A stretch of DNA of 64,000 bases from Streptacidiphilus rugosus AM-16 (GCF_000744655.1 NZ_JQMJ01000004.1:4712001-4776000), one strand, 5' to 3'; positions 25,510 through 35,869 are shown, counted from the stretch's first letter. A program made the numbers and translations. The notes: generated from the letters alone by a model not told the origin.

Positions 25510-25998
25510 ATGGAGCTGCGCGAAGCGACGGACGCCGACTGGGCGTCGATCTGGCCCTTCTTCCACACGATCGTGTCGGCCGGGGAGACCTACGTCTACC
25601 CGCGCGACCTCGACGAACCCGCGGCCCGCGCGATGTGGATGGTGGCCCCGCCCGGCCGCACGGTGGTCGCCGTGGACGAGCACGGCACGGTGCTCGGTAC
25701 CGCGAACATGTACGCCAACAAGATGGGCCCGGGCTCCCACATCGCCAGCGGCAGCTTCATGGTCGCCCCCGAACACGCCGGTCAGGGCGTCGGCCGGGCG
25801 CTCGGCGAGGACCTGCTGGCCTGGGCCCGCCGCGAGGGCTTCCGCGGCGTCCAGTTCAACGCCGTGGTGGAGAGCAACACCCGCGCGGTGAAGCTCTGGC
25901 AGTCCATCGGGTTCGAGATCATGACGACGATCCCCGAGGGCTTCCACCACCCGACGCTCGGCTACGTCGGGCTGCACATCATGTACCAGAAGCTCTGA
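25510..25998 (+). CDS. GNAT-family N-acetyltransferase
   Basis: A 162-residue GCN5-related acetyltransferase. It opens with MELREATDADWASIWPFF. The acetyl-CoA binding strand and loop are ASGSFMVAPEHAGQGVGRAL, with the expected Q/RxxGxG/A pattern. FNAVVESNTRAVKLWQSIGF is the typical motif B. The ending YVGLHIMYQKL is common in the Streptomyces subgroup. The acceptor is unknown. It is divergent from tex (109-bp gap) and converges with the thioesterase gene. Confidence 0.92.
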   Translation: MELREATDADWASIWPFFHTIVSAGETYVYPRDLDEPAARAMWMVAPPGRTVVAVDEHGTVLGTANMYANKMGPGSHIASGSFMVAPEHAGQGVGRALGEDLLAWARREGFRGVQFNAVVESNTRAVKLWQSIGFEIMTTIPEGFHHPTLGYVGLHIMYQKL

Positions 25999-26008
25999 CG
26001 CCGAAGGC

Positions 26009-26026
26009 CCCGGCGGACCCGCCGGG
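26009..26026. terminator. Bidirectional hairpin between convergent genes
   Basis: CCCGGCGG (26009-26016) pairs with CCGCCGGG (26019-26026) in the 42-bp gap between the GNAT gene and the convergent thioesterase gene. There is no T-run, as is common in actinomycetes. Confidence 0.6.
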
Positions 26027-26040
26027 CCCCGCGCCGGGCC

Positions 26041-26892
26041 TCAGCGCGGGACGACCGCCAGTTGGCGGGACTGGGCGACCAGGCGGTCGGCGGAGTCCCA
26101 GATCTCGCAGTCCTCCTCGAGGAAGCCGCCGGCCAGGTTGCGGGTCGAGTGGACGATGCGCAGCCAGCCCGGCGCGGGGAGGGCGCGGACGTGGACGGTC
26201 AGCTCCACGGTCGGGGTCCAGCCGAAGAGGCCCAGGTCGAAGGTGGTGGGCGGCAGGGCGTCGACGGCGAAGAGCAGGGCCAGCGGGTCGGGCTCGCGGC
26301 CGTCGGCCAGGCGGAACCAGCCCTGGATGCGGCCCTCGCCGGACGGCTTGCCCAGCGCCCAGCCCACGGTGGCCGGGTCGAGGCGCAGGTCCAGCCGCTC
26401 CAGCAGGTTGGCCGAGGCCAGAAACTCCGGCGGCGCGGCCGCGGTGCTGACGCACTGCTCGACCGGGGGCAGCGCCGGCGGCTTCGCGCTGGTGCGGACG
26501 TCCTCGTCGGCGCGGGCCAGGTCGCCGTAGTGGGCCAGCACCCGCAGACGCTCGACCGGGCGGCCCTCGTCGTCGTGCTGGACCAGCACCGCGGAGCCGC
26601 TGCTGAGACTGCGCCCGGAGCGGATCGTCTCCACGTGCACCTCGGCCGGTCCCGGACGGGAGGCGGAGAGGTAGTAGGCGCTGACCGAGACCGGCTGCGG
26701 GTGGCCGCCGACCTCGTCGAGCCGCTCGGAGAGGGCCCGTCCGACCAGGGCGAGCAGCAGGCCTCCGTTGATGCCGCCACCGATCTGCCAGCCCTTGTCG
26801 AGCTCCGCGTCGAACACGACGGGCGCGTCGGCCGGCCCGTCCTCGGCGGGCCGACGCACGACGGCGGTCCCCTGGTCGAACTCGCTCACCAC
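26041..26892 (-). CDS. Acyl-CoA thioesterase, TesB-like double hotdog
   Basis: A 283-residue protein of the thioesterase II (TesB-like) type, which hydrolyses acyl-CoA. Two hotdog repeats are recognisable. The first is VVFDAELDKGWQIGGGINGG through PVSVSAYYLSASRPG and HVETIRSGRSLSSGSAVLVQ. The second contains GWFRLADGREPDPLALLFAV and FGWTPTVELTVHVRALPAPG. The start is GTG 26892 with GGGGAG eight bases upstream. A TTACT-type operator lies in its divergent promoter with an SDR gene, tying it to lipid regulation. Confidence 0.87.
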   Translation of the reverse strand: MVSEFDQGTAVVRRPAEDGPADAPVVFDAELDKGWQIGGGINGGLLLALVGRALSERLDEVGGHPQPVSVSAYYLSASRPGPAEVHVETIRSGRSLSSGSAVLVQHDDEGRPVERLRVLAHYGDLARADEDVRTSAKPPALPPVEQCVSTAAAPPEFLASANLLERLDLRLDPATVGWALGKPSGEGRIQGWFRLADGREPDPLALLFAVDALPPTTFDLGLFGWTPTVELTVHVRALPAPGWLRIVHSTRNLAGGFLEEDCEIWDSADRLVAQSRQLAVVPR

Positions 26893-26911
26893 GGTGCACT
26901 CCCCAGATAAG

Positions 26912-26925
26912 TTACTTGCCAGTAG
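26912..26925. promoter_or_regulatory. TTACT-N4-AGTAA-type operator in thioesterase/SDR divergon
   Basis: TTACT-TGCC-AGTAG matches the palindromes upstream of the fadA2/fabG4-like genes (TTACT-CTCT-AGTAA at 55114-55127), with one mismatch in the right arm. GTTA and TAAC flank it as a further outer dyad (26911-26930). It lies 20 bp before the thioesterase start. Confidence 0.55.
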
Positions 26926-26976
26926 CTAACCTCACCGCCCTTCCGACGTCAAGGCGGTTCTGCTACCACGGCTGCC

Positions 26977-27753
26977 ATGCTTCCTTATGCGCTGGACGGA
27001 CGGGTCGCCATCGTGACGGGCGCGGGCAGCGGCATCGGGCGGGCCACCGCCCGGGTGCTGGCCGGGGCGGGGGCGCGCGTCGTCTGCGCGGACGTGGACG
27101 ACATCGCCGCGAAGGCCACCGCCAGGGAGTTCGACGGCGTGGCCGCCGCCGTCGACGTCGCCGACCGGGCCGCCGTCTTCCGACTGGTCGAGAGCACCGC
27201 CGAGGGCTTCGGCCGGCTCGACATCCTCTGCAACATCGCCGGCGTCATCCGCACCGGACTCGTCGTCGACGTGCCCGAGGAGGACCTCGACGCCGTCATG
27301 GCGGTCAACTTCAAGGGCACCTTCCACGCCTGCCAGGCCGCCGCACGGATCATGTGCGCGCAGGGCGGCGGGGTGATCGTCAACACCGCCTCCGGCGCGG
27401 TGGACAGCGCCACCCCCGAGATCATGAGCTACTCGGTCTCCAAGGCCGCCGTCGTGCAGCTGACCAAGAACCTGGCCGCCGAGGTCGGCCGCCACGGCGT
27501 GCGGGTCAACGCGGTGGCGCCCGGACTGGTGCGCACCGCGATGACCGCACGTCACTACCTGCGGCCCGACGGCAGCGTGGACGAGGACGCCCGCGCCGCC
27601 GCCGAGAAGCCGCTCCGGCGGATGTCGCCGCTCGGGCTGATCGGCGAGCCCGAGGACATCGCCTACGCCGTCCACTACCTGGTCAGCGACGCCGCCCGGT
27701 TCGTGACCGGACAGATCCTGCGACCCAACGGCGGCGTGGCGATGCCCTGGTGA
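26977..27753 (+). CDS. SDR-family oxidoreductase (3-oxoacyl reductase-like)
   Basis: A 258-residue classical short-chain dehydrogenase. Cofactor motif VTGAGSGIGRAT (residues 12-23), an Asp-rich CADVDD favouring NAD(H), CNIAGV in place of NNAGV, the catalytic Ser region IVNTASGAV and the active pair SYSVSKAA (Tyr/Lys) are all present. The C-terminus VTGQILRPNGGVAMPW is standard. Substrate is probably a hydroxy/keto acyl-CoA or a steroid-like alcohol, given the divergent thioesterase and the shared lipid-type operator. Confidence 0.92.
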   Translation: MLPYALDGRVAIVTGAGSGIGRATARVLAGAGARVVCADVDDIAAKATAREFDGVAAAVDVADRAAVFRLVESTAEGFGRLDILCNIAGVIRTGLVVDVPEEDLDAVMAVNFKGTFHACQAAARIMCAQGGGVIVNTASGAVDSATPEIMSYSVSKAAVVQLTKNLAAEVGRHGVRVNAVAPGLVRTAMTARHYLRPDGSVDEDARAAAEKPLRRMSPLGLIGEPEDIAYAVHYLVSDAARFVTGQILRPNGGVAMPW

Positions 27754-27775
27754 GGACCCGGTCCTCGAACAGCCC

Positions 27776-29422
<1,647 letters not shown>

Positions 29423-29552
29423 TGCGTGCTCTCCATCCAAGACACCGGCCCGCCCTCACGGACCGTCTCGTCGGGTCCGAGCCTATGCGTTCGAGCAGGC
29501 AGGATGTGGCAGGCCCTCAGGGGGCGGGACAGTGCTGCTTCACAAAGGGGAA

Positions 29553-29685
29553 GTTGCACCACCCCGGGGGCGCGGGGAACTGCGCGACAAGCCACCGATG
29601 AGCAGATGGTCCGCCTCGGCCAGGGCCATCCGCACACAATGGTTCTCTCGCGGTTCCCCGCGCCCCCGGGCACTGCCTGGTTGCC
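29553..29685 (+). repeat. Dispersed palindromic repeat, copy B
   Basis: This is the best-preserved copy. The outer arms CCCGGGGGCGCGGGGAAC (29563-29580) and GTTCCCCGCGCCCCCGGG (29653-29670) are perfect over 18 bp. The inner hairpin GCAGATGG/CCATCCGC has one mismatch. The left end GTTGCACCACC matches copies A and C. The orientation is the same as copy A by the loop sequence. Confidence 0.88.
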
Positions 29686-29703
29686 CGCCTACGAAAGGGC
29701 CCC

Positions 29704-30918
29704 TCAGTGCGACGCCGTCGTCAGCGGGAGGCTGAGGCGGATCTTGAAGCCGCCGTCGGCGGTCGGGCCGGCGGCGAGCGTGCCGCCGAGCAGCGCGGCG
29801 CGTTCCCGCAGGCCGACGATGCCGTGGCCGCCGCCCGGCAGCGGGTCCCAGGTCGAGGTGTCGCCCGGCAGGGCCGCGACCTCAGGGGGTCCGTTCGTGA
29901 CGGCCACCCGCAGGCAGTCCTCCCGCAGCTCCAGCCGGACCAGCGTCCGCGCCCCCGGCGCGTGCTTGCGGGCGTTGGTGAGCGCCTCCTGGACCGTCCG
30001 GTACGCGGCCCGCTCGATCGGCTCGGGCAGCAGCGGCAGCTTGCTGACCGGCCGGCCCCCGGCGACCTCCAGCTCCGCGCCCGCCTCGGACTCCGCGACC
30101 AGGCGCGGCAGGTCGGCCAGCCGCGGCTGCGGGGCCAGCTCCGTCGGGCCCGCGCCGGCGGCCCGCAGCACCAGGATCATGCTGCGCAGCTCCTCCAGCG
30201 TGGCCACCGCCAGCCCGCGCAGCGTGCCGGCCGTCTCCCGCACCGTCGGGTCCTTCGCGGTGACCTGGAGCGCGCCCGCCTGGACCGCGATCAGGCCCGC
30301 CTGGTGCGAGACCACGTCGTGCATCTCCCGGGCGATGCGGGCCCGCTCACGGGCGATGACGGTCTGCGCGTGCAGTTCCCGCTCGTGGTCGCGCAGGGTG
30401 GCCAGCTCGACGATGCGGGACTGGAGCGCCTCGCGCGTCTGCACCAGCAGGCCGAGCGCCGTGGGGCCGATGGCGTAGATGCAGGCGTAGATGGCCCGCT
30501 GGGTGTGGTCGCTGGGCGACTCCGTCAGCACCTTGCTGATGGGCCACGGCAGGTACGTGCCGATGCACAGGAACGCCGCCGCCAGCCACGCCTGCCAGGC
30601 CGCCGCGCGGGAGCGGGCGACCGTGTAGAGCGCGACCATCGAGGCGACCAGCGCCGTGCCCGCGTAGAGCCCCGGCAGCGTCGCGCACAGCACCAGCCGC
30701 GGATACCAGCCGCGGGCCACCAGGACCACGCAGGAGAACATCGAGATCCAGAAGGCCCAGTCCTTGGGCCCCGGGTAGTTCAGGCCCGCGTCCAGGTAGG
30801 CGACGCCGACCAGCAGCAGCGTGATCACCCAGTACCTGACCCACTCGGGCCGTCCGAGCACCCAGGCCTTCAGCCGTGCGCAGAACCGTCCGGCCCAGAT
30901 CCTGAGCCGGCGTTTCAC
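29704..30918 (-). CDS. Sensor histidine kinase (NarL-type, HisKA_3)
   Basis: A 404-residue membrane kinase. Roughly four or five N-terminal membrane helices (residues 28-155) carry no large outer domain, suggesting a membrane-linked signal. A coiled coil leads to the HisKA_3 site ERARIAREMHDVVSHQAG with the phospho-His. The ATPase domain has the N box RTVQEALTNARKHAPGA and GGGHGIVGLRERAALLGG. It starts at GTG 30918 in a GTGA overlap with the response regulator gene, so the two are a coupled pair. Copy B of the palindromic repeat lies just beyond its 3' end. Confidence 0.94.
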   Translation of the reverse strand: MKRRLRIWAGRFCARLKAWVLGRPEWVRYWVITLLLVGVAYLDAGLNYPGPKDWAFWISMFSCVVLVARGWYPRLVLCATLPGLYAGTALVASMVALYTVARSRAAAWQAWLAAAFLCIGTYLPWPISKVLTESPSDHTQRAIYACIYAIGPTALGLLVQTREALQSRIVELATLRDHERELHAQTVIARERARIAREMHDVVSHQAGLIAVQAGALQVTAKDPTVRETAGTLRGLAVATLEELRSMILVLRAAGAGPTELAPQPRLADLPRLVAESEAGAELEVAGGRPVSKLPLLPEPIERAAYRTVQEALTNARKHAPGARTLVRLELREDCLRVAVTNGPPEVAALPGDTSTWDPLPGGGHGIVGLRERAALLGGTLAAGPTADGGFKIRLSLPLTTASH

Positions 30919-31586
30919 AGTTCGCTCTCCTCGAGCAGACCGGCCCGTTCGGCCAGCACCGCCGCCTGGATCCGGTTGGTCACGCCGAGCTTGGTCAGCA
31001 CCGCGCTGACGTAGTCCTTCACGGTCGCCGCGCCCAGATGCATACGGGCGCCGATCTCCACGTTGGAGAGCCCGTGGCCGAGGAAGCCGAGCACCTGGCG
31101 CTCGCGCTCGGTCAGCGTCTCCACCGCCGCCGCGGCCGGATGACCGGCGACGCGTCTGGACTGGCCCAGACGGCGCAGCACCGGCGTCGACAGGCAGCCC
31201 GCGCCGGTGGCGACCGCGCGCACGGAGCGGGCCAGCACGTCGGGCTCGGTGTCCTTGAGCAGGAAGCCGCTGGCGCCCAGGCGCAGCGCCTGGTCCAGGT
31301 ACTCGTCGGTGTCGAAGGTGGTGAGCATCGCCACATAGGGCGCGTCCGGCAGCTCGCGGATGCGGCGCAGCAGGGTGAGGCCGTCGACGTCCGGCATCCG
31401 GATGTCGAGCAGCACGACGTGCGGCTGGTGCCTTCGCACCTCCGCCACCGCCTCGACACCCGAACAGGTGCTGACGACGTCGATGTCCTCCGCCGTGCCG
31501 AGGATCATCGCCAGACCCGAACGGATCAGCGCCTCGTCGTCGACGATCATGGCCCGGATCGGACCGCTCGCTTGCATGGGAACCAC
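30915..31586 (-). CDS. NarL/FixJ-family response regulator
   Basis: A 223-residue regulator paired with the kinase gene directly behind it. The receiver domain has the acidic pocket IVDDEA, phospho-acceptor Asp in VVLLDIRMPDVDG, the Thr in AMLTTFDTDEY and the Lys in GFLLKDTEP. The C-terminal LuxR-type helix-turn-helix is LTERERQVLGFLGHGLSNVE, ARMHLGAATVKDYVSAVLTK and LGVTNRIQAAV. The start is GTG 31586 (AGGA upstream) or ATG 31577. A regulon cannot be inferred from neighbours. Confidence 0.95.
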   Translation of the reverse strand: MVPMQASGPIRAMIVDDEALIRSGLAMILGTAEDIDVVSTCSGVEAVAEVRRHQPHVVLLDIRMPDVDGLTLLRRIRELPDAPYVAMLTTFDTDEYLDQALRLGASGFLLKDTEPDVLARSVRAVATGAGCLSTPVLRRLGQSRRVAGHPAAAAVETLTERERQVLGFLGHGLSNVEIGARMHLGAATVKDYVSAVLTKLGVTNRIQAAVLAERAGLLEESEL

Positions 31587-31815
31587 GTGCCCGTTTCCTA
31601 CCTGTGTGTTCCTGCCTGCGCCGAAAGAACCCCGCGTGACCGTACCTCAGGGGTCAACCTTATGAAAATCGAACCCCCGATCGGAGGTGGGATGCCCACC
31701 GCCCGGGGGTGACGATCCGCATTCGGGCACGACCATGATTACGACACTGCACGGCAACGTGCCAGGTGGCGGGCACTACGGGGGGGTGCCCGACCACACG
31801 GGCCGAAGCCACTCG

Positions 31816-31833
31816 GGCCCGGCGGCCCGGGCC
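31816..31833 (-). terminator. Hairpin directly after the Pr6Pr gene
   Basis: GGCCCGG (31816-31822) and CCGGGCC (31827-31833) flank a 4-base loop next to the stop codon. The rest of the 247-bp gap (31587-31815) holds only the response-regulator leader and another small hairpin, GGTGGG-ATG-CCCACC near 31685. Confidence 0.5.
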
Positions 31834-32499
31834 TCAGGGAGTCACGAGCGGATCCGCCGCTGTCGCGCGACGGCGGCCGAACAGGTTCCCGGCCCACACC
31901 AGCAGCGCGCCCACCGCGAAGAACGCGAGCGTGATCACCAGGCTGGAGACCACGACGTGCCCGTACCCCTTCTCGCGCGGGTCGAGGAACGGATACGGGT
32001 ACCAGTCCACGATCGGCCCGCGGATCAGCGTGTAGGGCAGGTAGAGCAGCGGGAAGACGAGCCAGCTCAGCGCCTCGCTGTAGCGCAGCCGCCGCCTCGG
32101 CGGGACGGCGAGCCAGTCGACGAGGACGACCACCGGCATCAGCCGGTGCACCACGTCGTTGACCCAGGGCACCGTGCCGAGCAGCGGGTATCCCGAGAGC
32201 GCCACGGCGTAGACGACGCCGGTGATGACCATGTAGAGGGTCACCGCCCCCCGCAGCAGGTCGGGCACCCCCGCACGCCCCGTCAGGCCGAGGACGCCGC
32301 CCGCCAGCAGGACCACCGTCATGGCGATGTTGCTCTCGATGGTGAAGTAGCTGAAGAAGTTCCCCATCGTCCCGTTCACCACCGAGACCGTGTGGTCGGC
32401 CTGGACGCCGAGCGCGACGGCCGTGAGCACGCCGAAGGCGAGCCGGAGCGCGGCGACGATCCTGGGTGAGGCCGGTCCTGCGTACCGCTGCTGCGACAT
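31834..32499 (-). CDS. Pr6Pr-family membrane protein
   Basis: A 221-residue protein with six predicted membrane helices, of the Pr6Pr (FAR-17a/AIG1-like) family found throughout actinomycetes. Typical blocks are NFFSYFTIESNIAMTVVLLA, HRLMPVVVLVDWL, ALSWLVFPLLYLPYTLIRGP and WYPYPFLDPREKGYGHVVVS. The eukaryotic relatives ADTRP/AIG1 are threonine hydrolases of fatty-acid esters of hydroxy fatty acids. Conserved Thr and His are present here (FTIESN, HRLMP), but enzymatic function in bacteria is not shown. It is monocistronic. Confidence 0.88.
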   Translation of the reverse strand: MSQQRYAGPASPRIVAALRLAFGVLTAVALGVQADHTVSVVNGTMGNFFSYFTIESNIAMTVVLLAGGVLGLTGRAGVPDLLRGAVTLYMVITGVVYAVALSGYPLLGTVPWVNDVVHRLMPVVVLVDWLAVPPRRRLRYSEALSWLVFPLLYLPYTLIRGPIVDWYPYPFLDPREKGYGHVVVSSLVITLAFFAVGALLVWAGNLFGRRRATAADPLVTP

Positions 32500-32583
32500 C
32501 GTTCTCCCCGCTGTGGAACCGATCCCTTGTACTGATCATCATCTCTGGTGTGCGGGGCAAAAGCGGACGAACGAGGCGGGGAC

Positions 32584-33612
32584 ATGCGCTGGTGGCGCTG
32601 GGTGGGACGACGCATCACCGTTCCGGCGCTGGCGGTGGCCGTCGCGCTGCTGCCGCTGGGCGGCCTGTGGGCGGCGGACCTCGGCACGCCGGCGGACGTC
32701 CGGACGCGGGGGCACGACGCGGTCTGGCTCGGCCACGCTTGGGTGGACGGCCGGAAGTCCGAGGCCGACGCGGTCGCCCTGCTGGCGCGCCTCGGCGGCG
32801 CGGGCACCGGGCACGGCGTCCGCGACATCTACGTCCACGTCGGTCCGACCGGGGACGACGGCAGCCTCGACGCCTCGCTCCACCCGCGTGCGGCGTGGGC
32901 GATCGCCACCTTCCACCGGCTCGCGCCCGGGGTCAGGGTCCAGGCCTGGCTCGGCGACGTGGTCGCCTCGGAGGGCCCGCACGGCCTCGACCTCGCGCGT
33001 CCCGCCACCCGCGCCCACCTGGCCGCCGCCGCGAGCTCCCTGCTGGATCTCGGCTTCGACGGCATCAACCTCGACCTGGAACCGGTCCACTCCGGCGACG
33101 CCGGCTACCTCGCCGTCCTGGACCGGCTGCACGCCCTGACCGGCGCCCGCGGCCGCGTGCTGTCCACCGCCGTCCCGCAGACCGACCCGCTCCCGCCGCT
33201 GCGCGCCCTCGCGGGCGCGCTGACGGGCCATCCGAAGTGGTGGTCCCAGGACTACCTGGCCCAGGTCGCCCGCCGGGTGGACCAGGTCGACGTGATGGCC
33301 TACGACAGCGGCATGCCCACCACCGCGCTCTTCTCCGGCTACATCGCCCAGCAGACCGAGCTCGCCCTCGCCGCCGCCCCGCCCTCCGTCGACGTCCTGG
33401 TCGGCCTCCCGGCCTACCACGAGAACAACCTCGGCCACCACGCCTCGGCCGAGACCGTCCCCGCCGCCCTCCGCGGCATCCGGCTCGCCCTCGCCGCCGT
33501 CCCCCTGCACGGCCGCTCCTTCGGCGCCGCGCTCTACGTCGACTACGCGGCCACGGACGCCGACTGGTCCGCCTACCGCGACGGCTGGGGCGGCAGCACG
33601 CTCAGCCGGTGA
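32584..33612 (+). CDS. GH18-like (chitinase-fold) exported or membrane-anchored protein
   Basis: A 342-residue protein. The N-terminus MRWWRWVGRRITVPALAVAV is a signal anchor or uncleaved signal. The rest fits a TIM barrel of the glycoside hydrolase 18 type. FDGINLDLEPVH carries the DGxxxDxE catalytic pattern, with DVMAYDSGMP as the later strand with the conserved Tyr/Asp, and LVGLPAYHENN further on. Whether it degrades a glycan or is a chitinase-like lectin cannot be told. The ATG at 32584 has GAGG upstream. Its last 11 bp overlap the convergent RraA-like gene. Confidence 0.72.
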   Translation: MRWWRWVGRRITVPALAVAVALLPLGGLWAADLGTPADVRTRGHDAVWLGHAWVDGRKSEADAVALLARLGGAGTGHGVRDIYVHVGPTGDDGSLDASLHPRAAWAIATFHRLAPGVRVQAWLGDVVASEGPHGLDLARPATRAHLAAAASSLLDLGFDGINLDLEPVHSGDAGYLAVLDRLHALTGARGRVLSTAVPQTDPLPPLRALAGALTGHPKWWSQDYLAQVARRVDQVDVMAYDSGMPTTALFSGYIAQQTELALAAAPPSVDVLVGLPAYHENNLGHHASAETVPAALRGIRLALAAVPLHGRSFGAALYVDYAATDADWSAYRDGWGGSTLSR

Positions 33613-34225
33613 ATCCGTTCTGCCTCAGCAGGGCGTCGATGCGGGTGCGGTGGGCCGCCTCCCAGTCGTCGAGCGACTCGGCGGCCTCCTTGTCCAGGCG
33701 GGCGCGGGCGGCGGGCAGGATCTCCTGCAGGCGGGCGGCGGGGACGACCACGACGCCCTCCTCGTCGGCGACGACCAGGTCCCCGGAGTCGACGGCGACG
33801 CCGCCGCAGCGCACCCGCTCGTTGAGCGGCGTCACCGCGGCCTTCGCGCCGGGGATCGGGATGACGCCGCGGGCGAAGACGGGGAAGCCGAGGGCGCGGA
33901 CCTCCCCCAGGTCGCGGATGACGCCGTCCAGCACGAAGGCGGCGACGCCGCGGCGCTGCGCGACGGCGCAGACGTTGCCGCCGGCCAGGGCGTGGTCGAG
34001 ATCGCCCGACTCGACGACCACGACGGAGCCCGGCTGGGCCCGGTGGATCGCCGCGTGCAGCATCAGGTTGTCGCCGGCCGGGCAGCGCACCGTGAACGCC
34101 GGGCCGGCGACGCGCGGCGCCCCGGTCCAGAGCGGGCGGACGCCGATGTCCATCACCTGCGCACGGCCAAGGAGATCGGCGAGCGTGGTGGTCGGGACGG
34201 AGCGGAGCGCGGAGACGTCGATCAT
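33602..34225 (-). CDS. RraA-like / HMG-aldolase-family protein
   Basis: A 207-residue protein of the RraA/class II HMG-aldolase family. Core motifs are PAFTVRCPAGDNLMLHAAI, GSVVVVESGD, FVLDGVIRDLGEVRALGFPV and DSGDLVVADEEGVVVVP. The Arg-Asp pair in VIRD and the preceding Gly are the metal and oxalate-binding residues of the aldolase class. Members act as pyruvate aldolases, oxaloacetate decarboxylases or RNase E inhibitors. The small size and the complete aldolase motif favour an enzyme. It overlaps the GH18-like gene tail to tail by 11 bp. Confidence 0.87.
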   Translation of the reverse strand: MIDVSALRSVPTTTLADLLGRAQVMDIGVRPLWTGAPRVAGPAFTVRCPAGDNLMLHAAIHRAQPGSVVVVESGDLDHALAGGNVCAVAQRRGVAAFVLDGVIRDLGEVRALGFPVFARGVIPIPGAKAAVTPLNERVRCGGVAVDSGDLVVADEEGVVVVPAARLQEILPAARARLDKEAAESLDDWEAAHRTRIDALLRQNGFTG

Positions 34226-34263
34226 GGCCTCAACGTAACAGCCGGGTTCGGCGACGGGCGGGC

Positions 34264-35256
34264 TCAGTCCGGGAGGGAGCCGAGGAAGTCGATCAGGGCG
34301 GCGTTGACCTCGGCCGGGCGCTCCTGCTGCGTCCAGTGGCCGCAGCCGGGGAGGGTGAGAGTGGGCCGCATCGTCGGGTTGAGCAGCTGAAGGGCCGGGA
34401 GCAGCTTGTCCATCCCGGGGAAGACGCCGACCAGGTCGCGGTCGCCGGTGATGTAGAGGGCGGGGACCTGGATCGGCAGGCCGTCCCAGGCGGCGCCGAG
34501 TTCCCAGTTCCGGTCGAGGTTCCGGTACCAGTTCAGGCCGCCGGTGAAGCCGTTGCGCTCGTACTCCGAGGTGAACGCCGCGATGTCGGCCTCGGTGAGC
34601 CAGCCGGGGAGTTCCTCCGGCTCGGCGATCGCGTCAAGGAAGCCGCCGTCCACGGGCACCAGCGGCTGCGCGGGCGGGTCGTTGAGCGGGTTGTCGCCGC
34701 TCGCGCCGTAGAGGAAGCGGCGGAAGGCGCGCTCCGGCGCGTCGCCGAACTCGGCGTCGGCGACACCGGGCCGGCAGAAGTAGTTCCAGTAGAAGCGGCC
34801 CCCGAACATCGCCTCCATCGCCCCCAGCGGCGGGAAGTCGCCGGAGCGCGGCAGCGGCGGCACGCTCAGTCCGGCCACGCCGCGCACCAGGTCCGGGCGG
34901 AGCTGCGCGGTGAGCCAGGCGACGGGCGCACCCCAGTCGTGGCCGACGACGGCGAACCTGGACGCGCCCAACTCCCGCACCAGCGCCACGACGTCGCCGA
35001 CCAGATGCGGCAGCGTGTAGGCCTCGACGGCGGCCGGGGCGTCACTGCGGGCGTAGCCGCGCTGGTCCGGCGCGACCGCGCGGTAGCCGGCCGCGGCGAG
35101 GGCGGTGAGCTGGTGGCGCCAGGAGTACCAGCACTCGGGGAAGCCGTGCAGCAGCACGACGAGCGGGCGGTCGGCGTCGCCCGCGGCGGCATAGTGCAGG
35201 GTCAGGCCGTTGACCTCGACGCTGTGGTGCTCCACGCCCTCGACGTACGCTGTCAC
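34264..35256 (-). CDS. Alpha/beta hydrolase, epoxide-hydrolase type
   Basis: A 330-residue soluble alpha/beta hydrolase close to microsomal/soluble epoxide hydrolases. HGFPECWYSWRHQL carries the oxyanion-hole motif HGFPE, and GHDWGAPVAW holds the nucleophile Asp. A cap domain with FYWNYFC and NWYRNLDRNW supplies candidate Tyr acids. ITGDRDLVG provides the charge-relay Asp and LPGCGHWTQQERP the catalytic His. The set favours epoxide opening over ester or haloalkane hydrolysis. It stands alone, 38 bp upstream of the RraA-like gene on the same strand. Confidence 0.9.
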   Translation of the reverse strand: MTAYVEGVEHHSVEVNGLTLHYAAAGDADRPLVVLLHGFPECWYSWRHQLTALAAAGYRAVAPDQRGYARSDAPAAVEAYTLPHLVGDVVALVRELGASRFAVVGHDWGAPVAWLTAQLRPDLVRGVAGLSVPPLPRSGDFPPLGAMEAMFGGRFYWNYFCRPGVADAEFGDAPERAFRRFLYGASGDNPLNDPPAQPLVPVDGGFLDAIAEPEELPGWLTEADIAAFTSEYERNGFTGGLNWYRNLDRNWELGAAWDGLPIQVPALYITGDRDLVGVFPGMDKLLPALQLLNPTMRPTLTLPGCGHWTQQERPAEVNAALIDFLGSLPD

Positions 35257-35384
35257 GGGTCCTCCTCGGCGACCGAACCGTCAACTGGCTTCAGGCTAGG
35301 CACAGTGACGGTGCATGAGAAGGTGGCGCAGATCACTCCGCGCCAGGTTTCGGTCGTGTGGCGACTACCGGTCCGACGACGGGG

Positions 35385-35855
35385 CTACCAGCCGTAGAGG
35401 CGGTGGAGGCGCTCGGCGACGATGCCGAAGCGCTGGCGGTCCAGTGCGGCCGCCTCGCGGCGCATGCCGTGGGCATGGACGCGGAAGACGCGCTCGAGGT
35501 TGACCCAGGAGTCGCGGCCGGCTCCGTCCCAGGGCCCCTCGCCCAGGGCGACCCACTCGGCGACGTCGTCGCCGGTGCTGCGGTCGTGCCGCTTGCTGGT
35601 CAGCTGGACGGCGAGCAGCGTGCCCGTCCGCTCGCGGGCCACGATCAGCACCGGGCGGTCCTTGCCGCGGCCGTCGTTCTCCTCGAAGGGCACCCAGGTC
35701 CAGACGATCTCGCCGGGATCGGGGTCGCCGTCGTGCTGCGGCGCGTACGCGGTGTGCACCGCGCCGAGGCCGCGCGGCTCCACCTCGAGAGTGGCGGTGG
35801 AGCCGTGGCGACCAGGATTTTCCATGTGCGCATCTGTCGGATTGATCACCCGCAC
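35385..35855 (-). CDS. PemK/MazF-family toxin-like protein, no adjacent antitoxin
   Basis: A protein of 156 residues (146 if ATG 35825 is used). The core matches PemK/MazF endoribonucleases. PGEIVWTWVPFEENDGRGKDRPVLIV holds the conserved beta1-loop-beta2 with Arg, and LLAVQLTSKRHD gives the T/S-K-x-H strand. The C-terminal DSWVNLERVFRVHAHGMRREAA is the dimer strand with helix. An extension of about 30 residues precedes the fold. No small antitoxin gene lies on either side; the neighbours are an epoxide hydrolase and YceI. Such lone members are common in Streptomyces, and toxicity should not be assumed. Confidence 0.8.
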   Translation of the reverse strand: MRVINPTDAHMENPGRHGSTATLEVEPRGLGAVHTAYAPQHDGDPDPGEIVWTWVPFEENDGRGKDRPVLIVARERTGTLLAVQLTSKRHDRSTGDDVAEWVALGEGPWDGAGRDSWVNLERVFRVHAHGMRREAAALDRQRFGIVAERLHRLYGW

Positions 35856-35869
35856 AGGCTAGCGACTAC

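Noticed and set aside
31662-31712. Mini-ORF of 16 residues after the two-component operon start, with GGAGG before its second ATG
   Set aside because: Too short to support; the internal ATG lies in the loop of a small hairpin and no downstream gene is positioned for attenuation.
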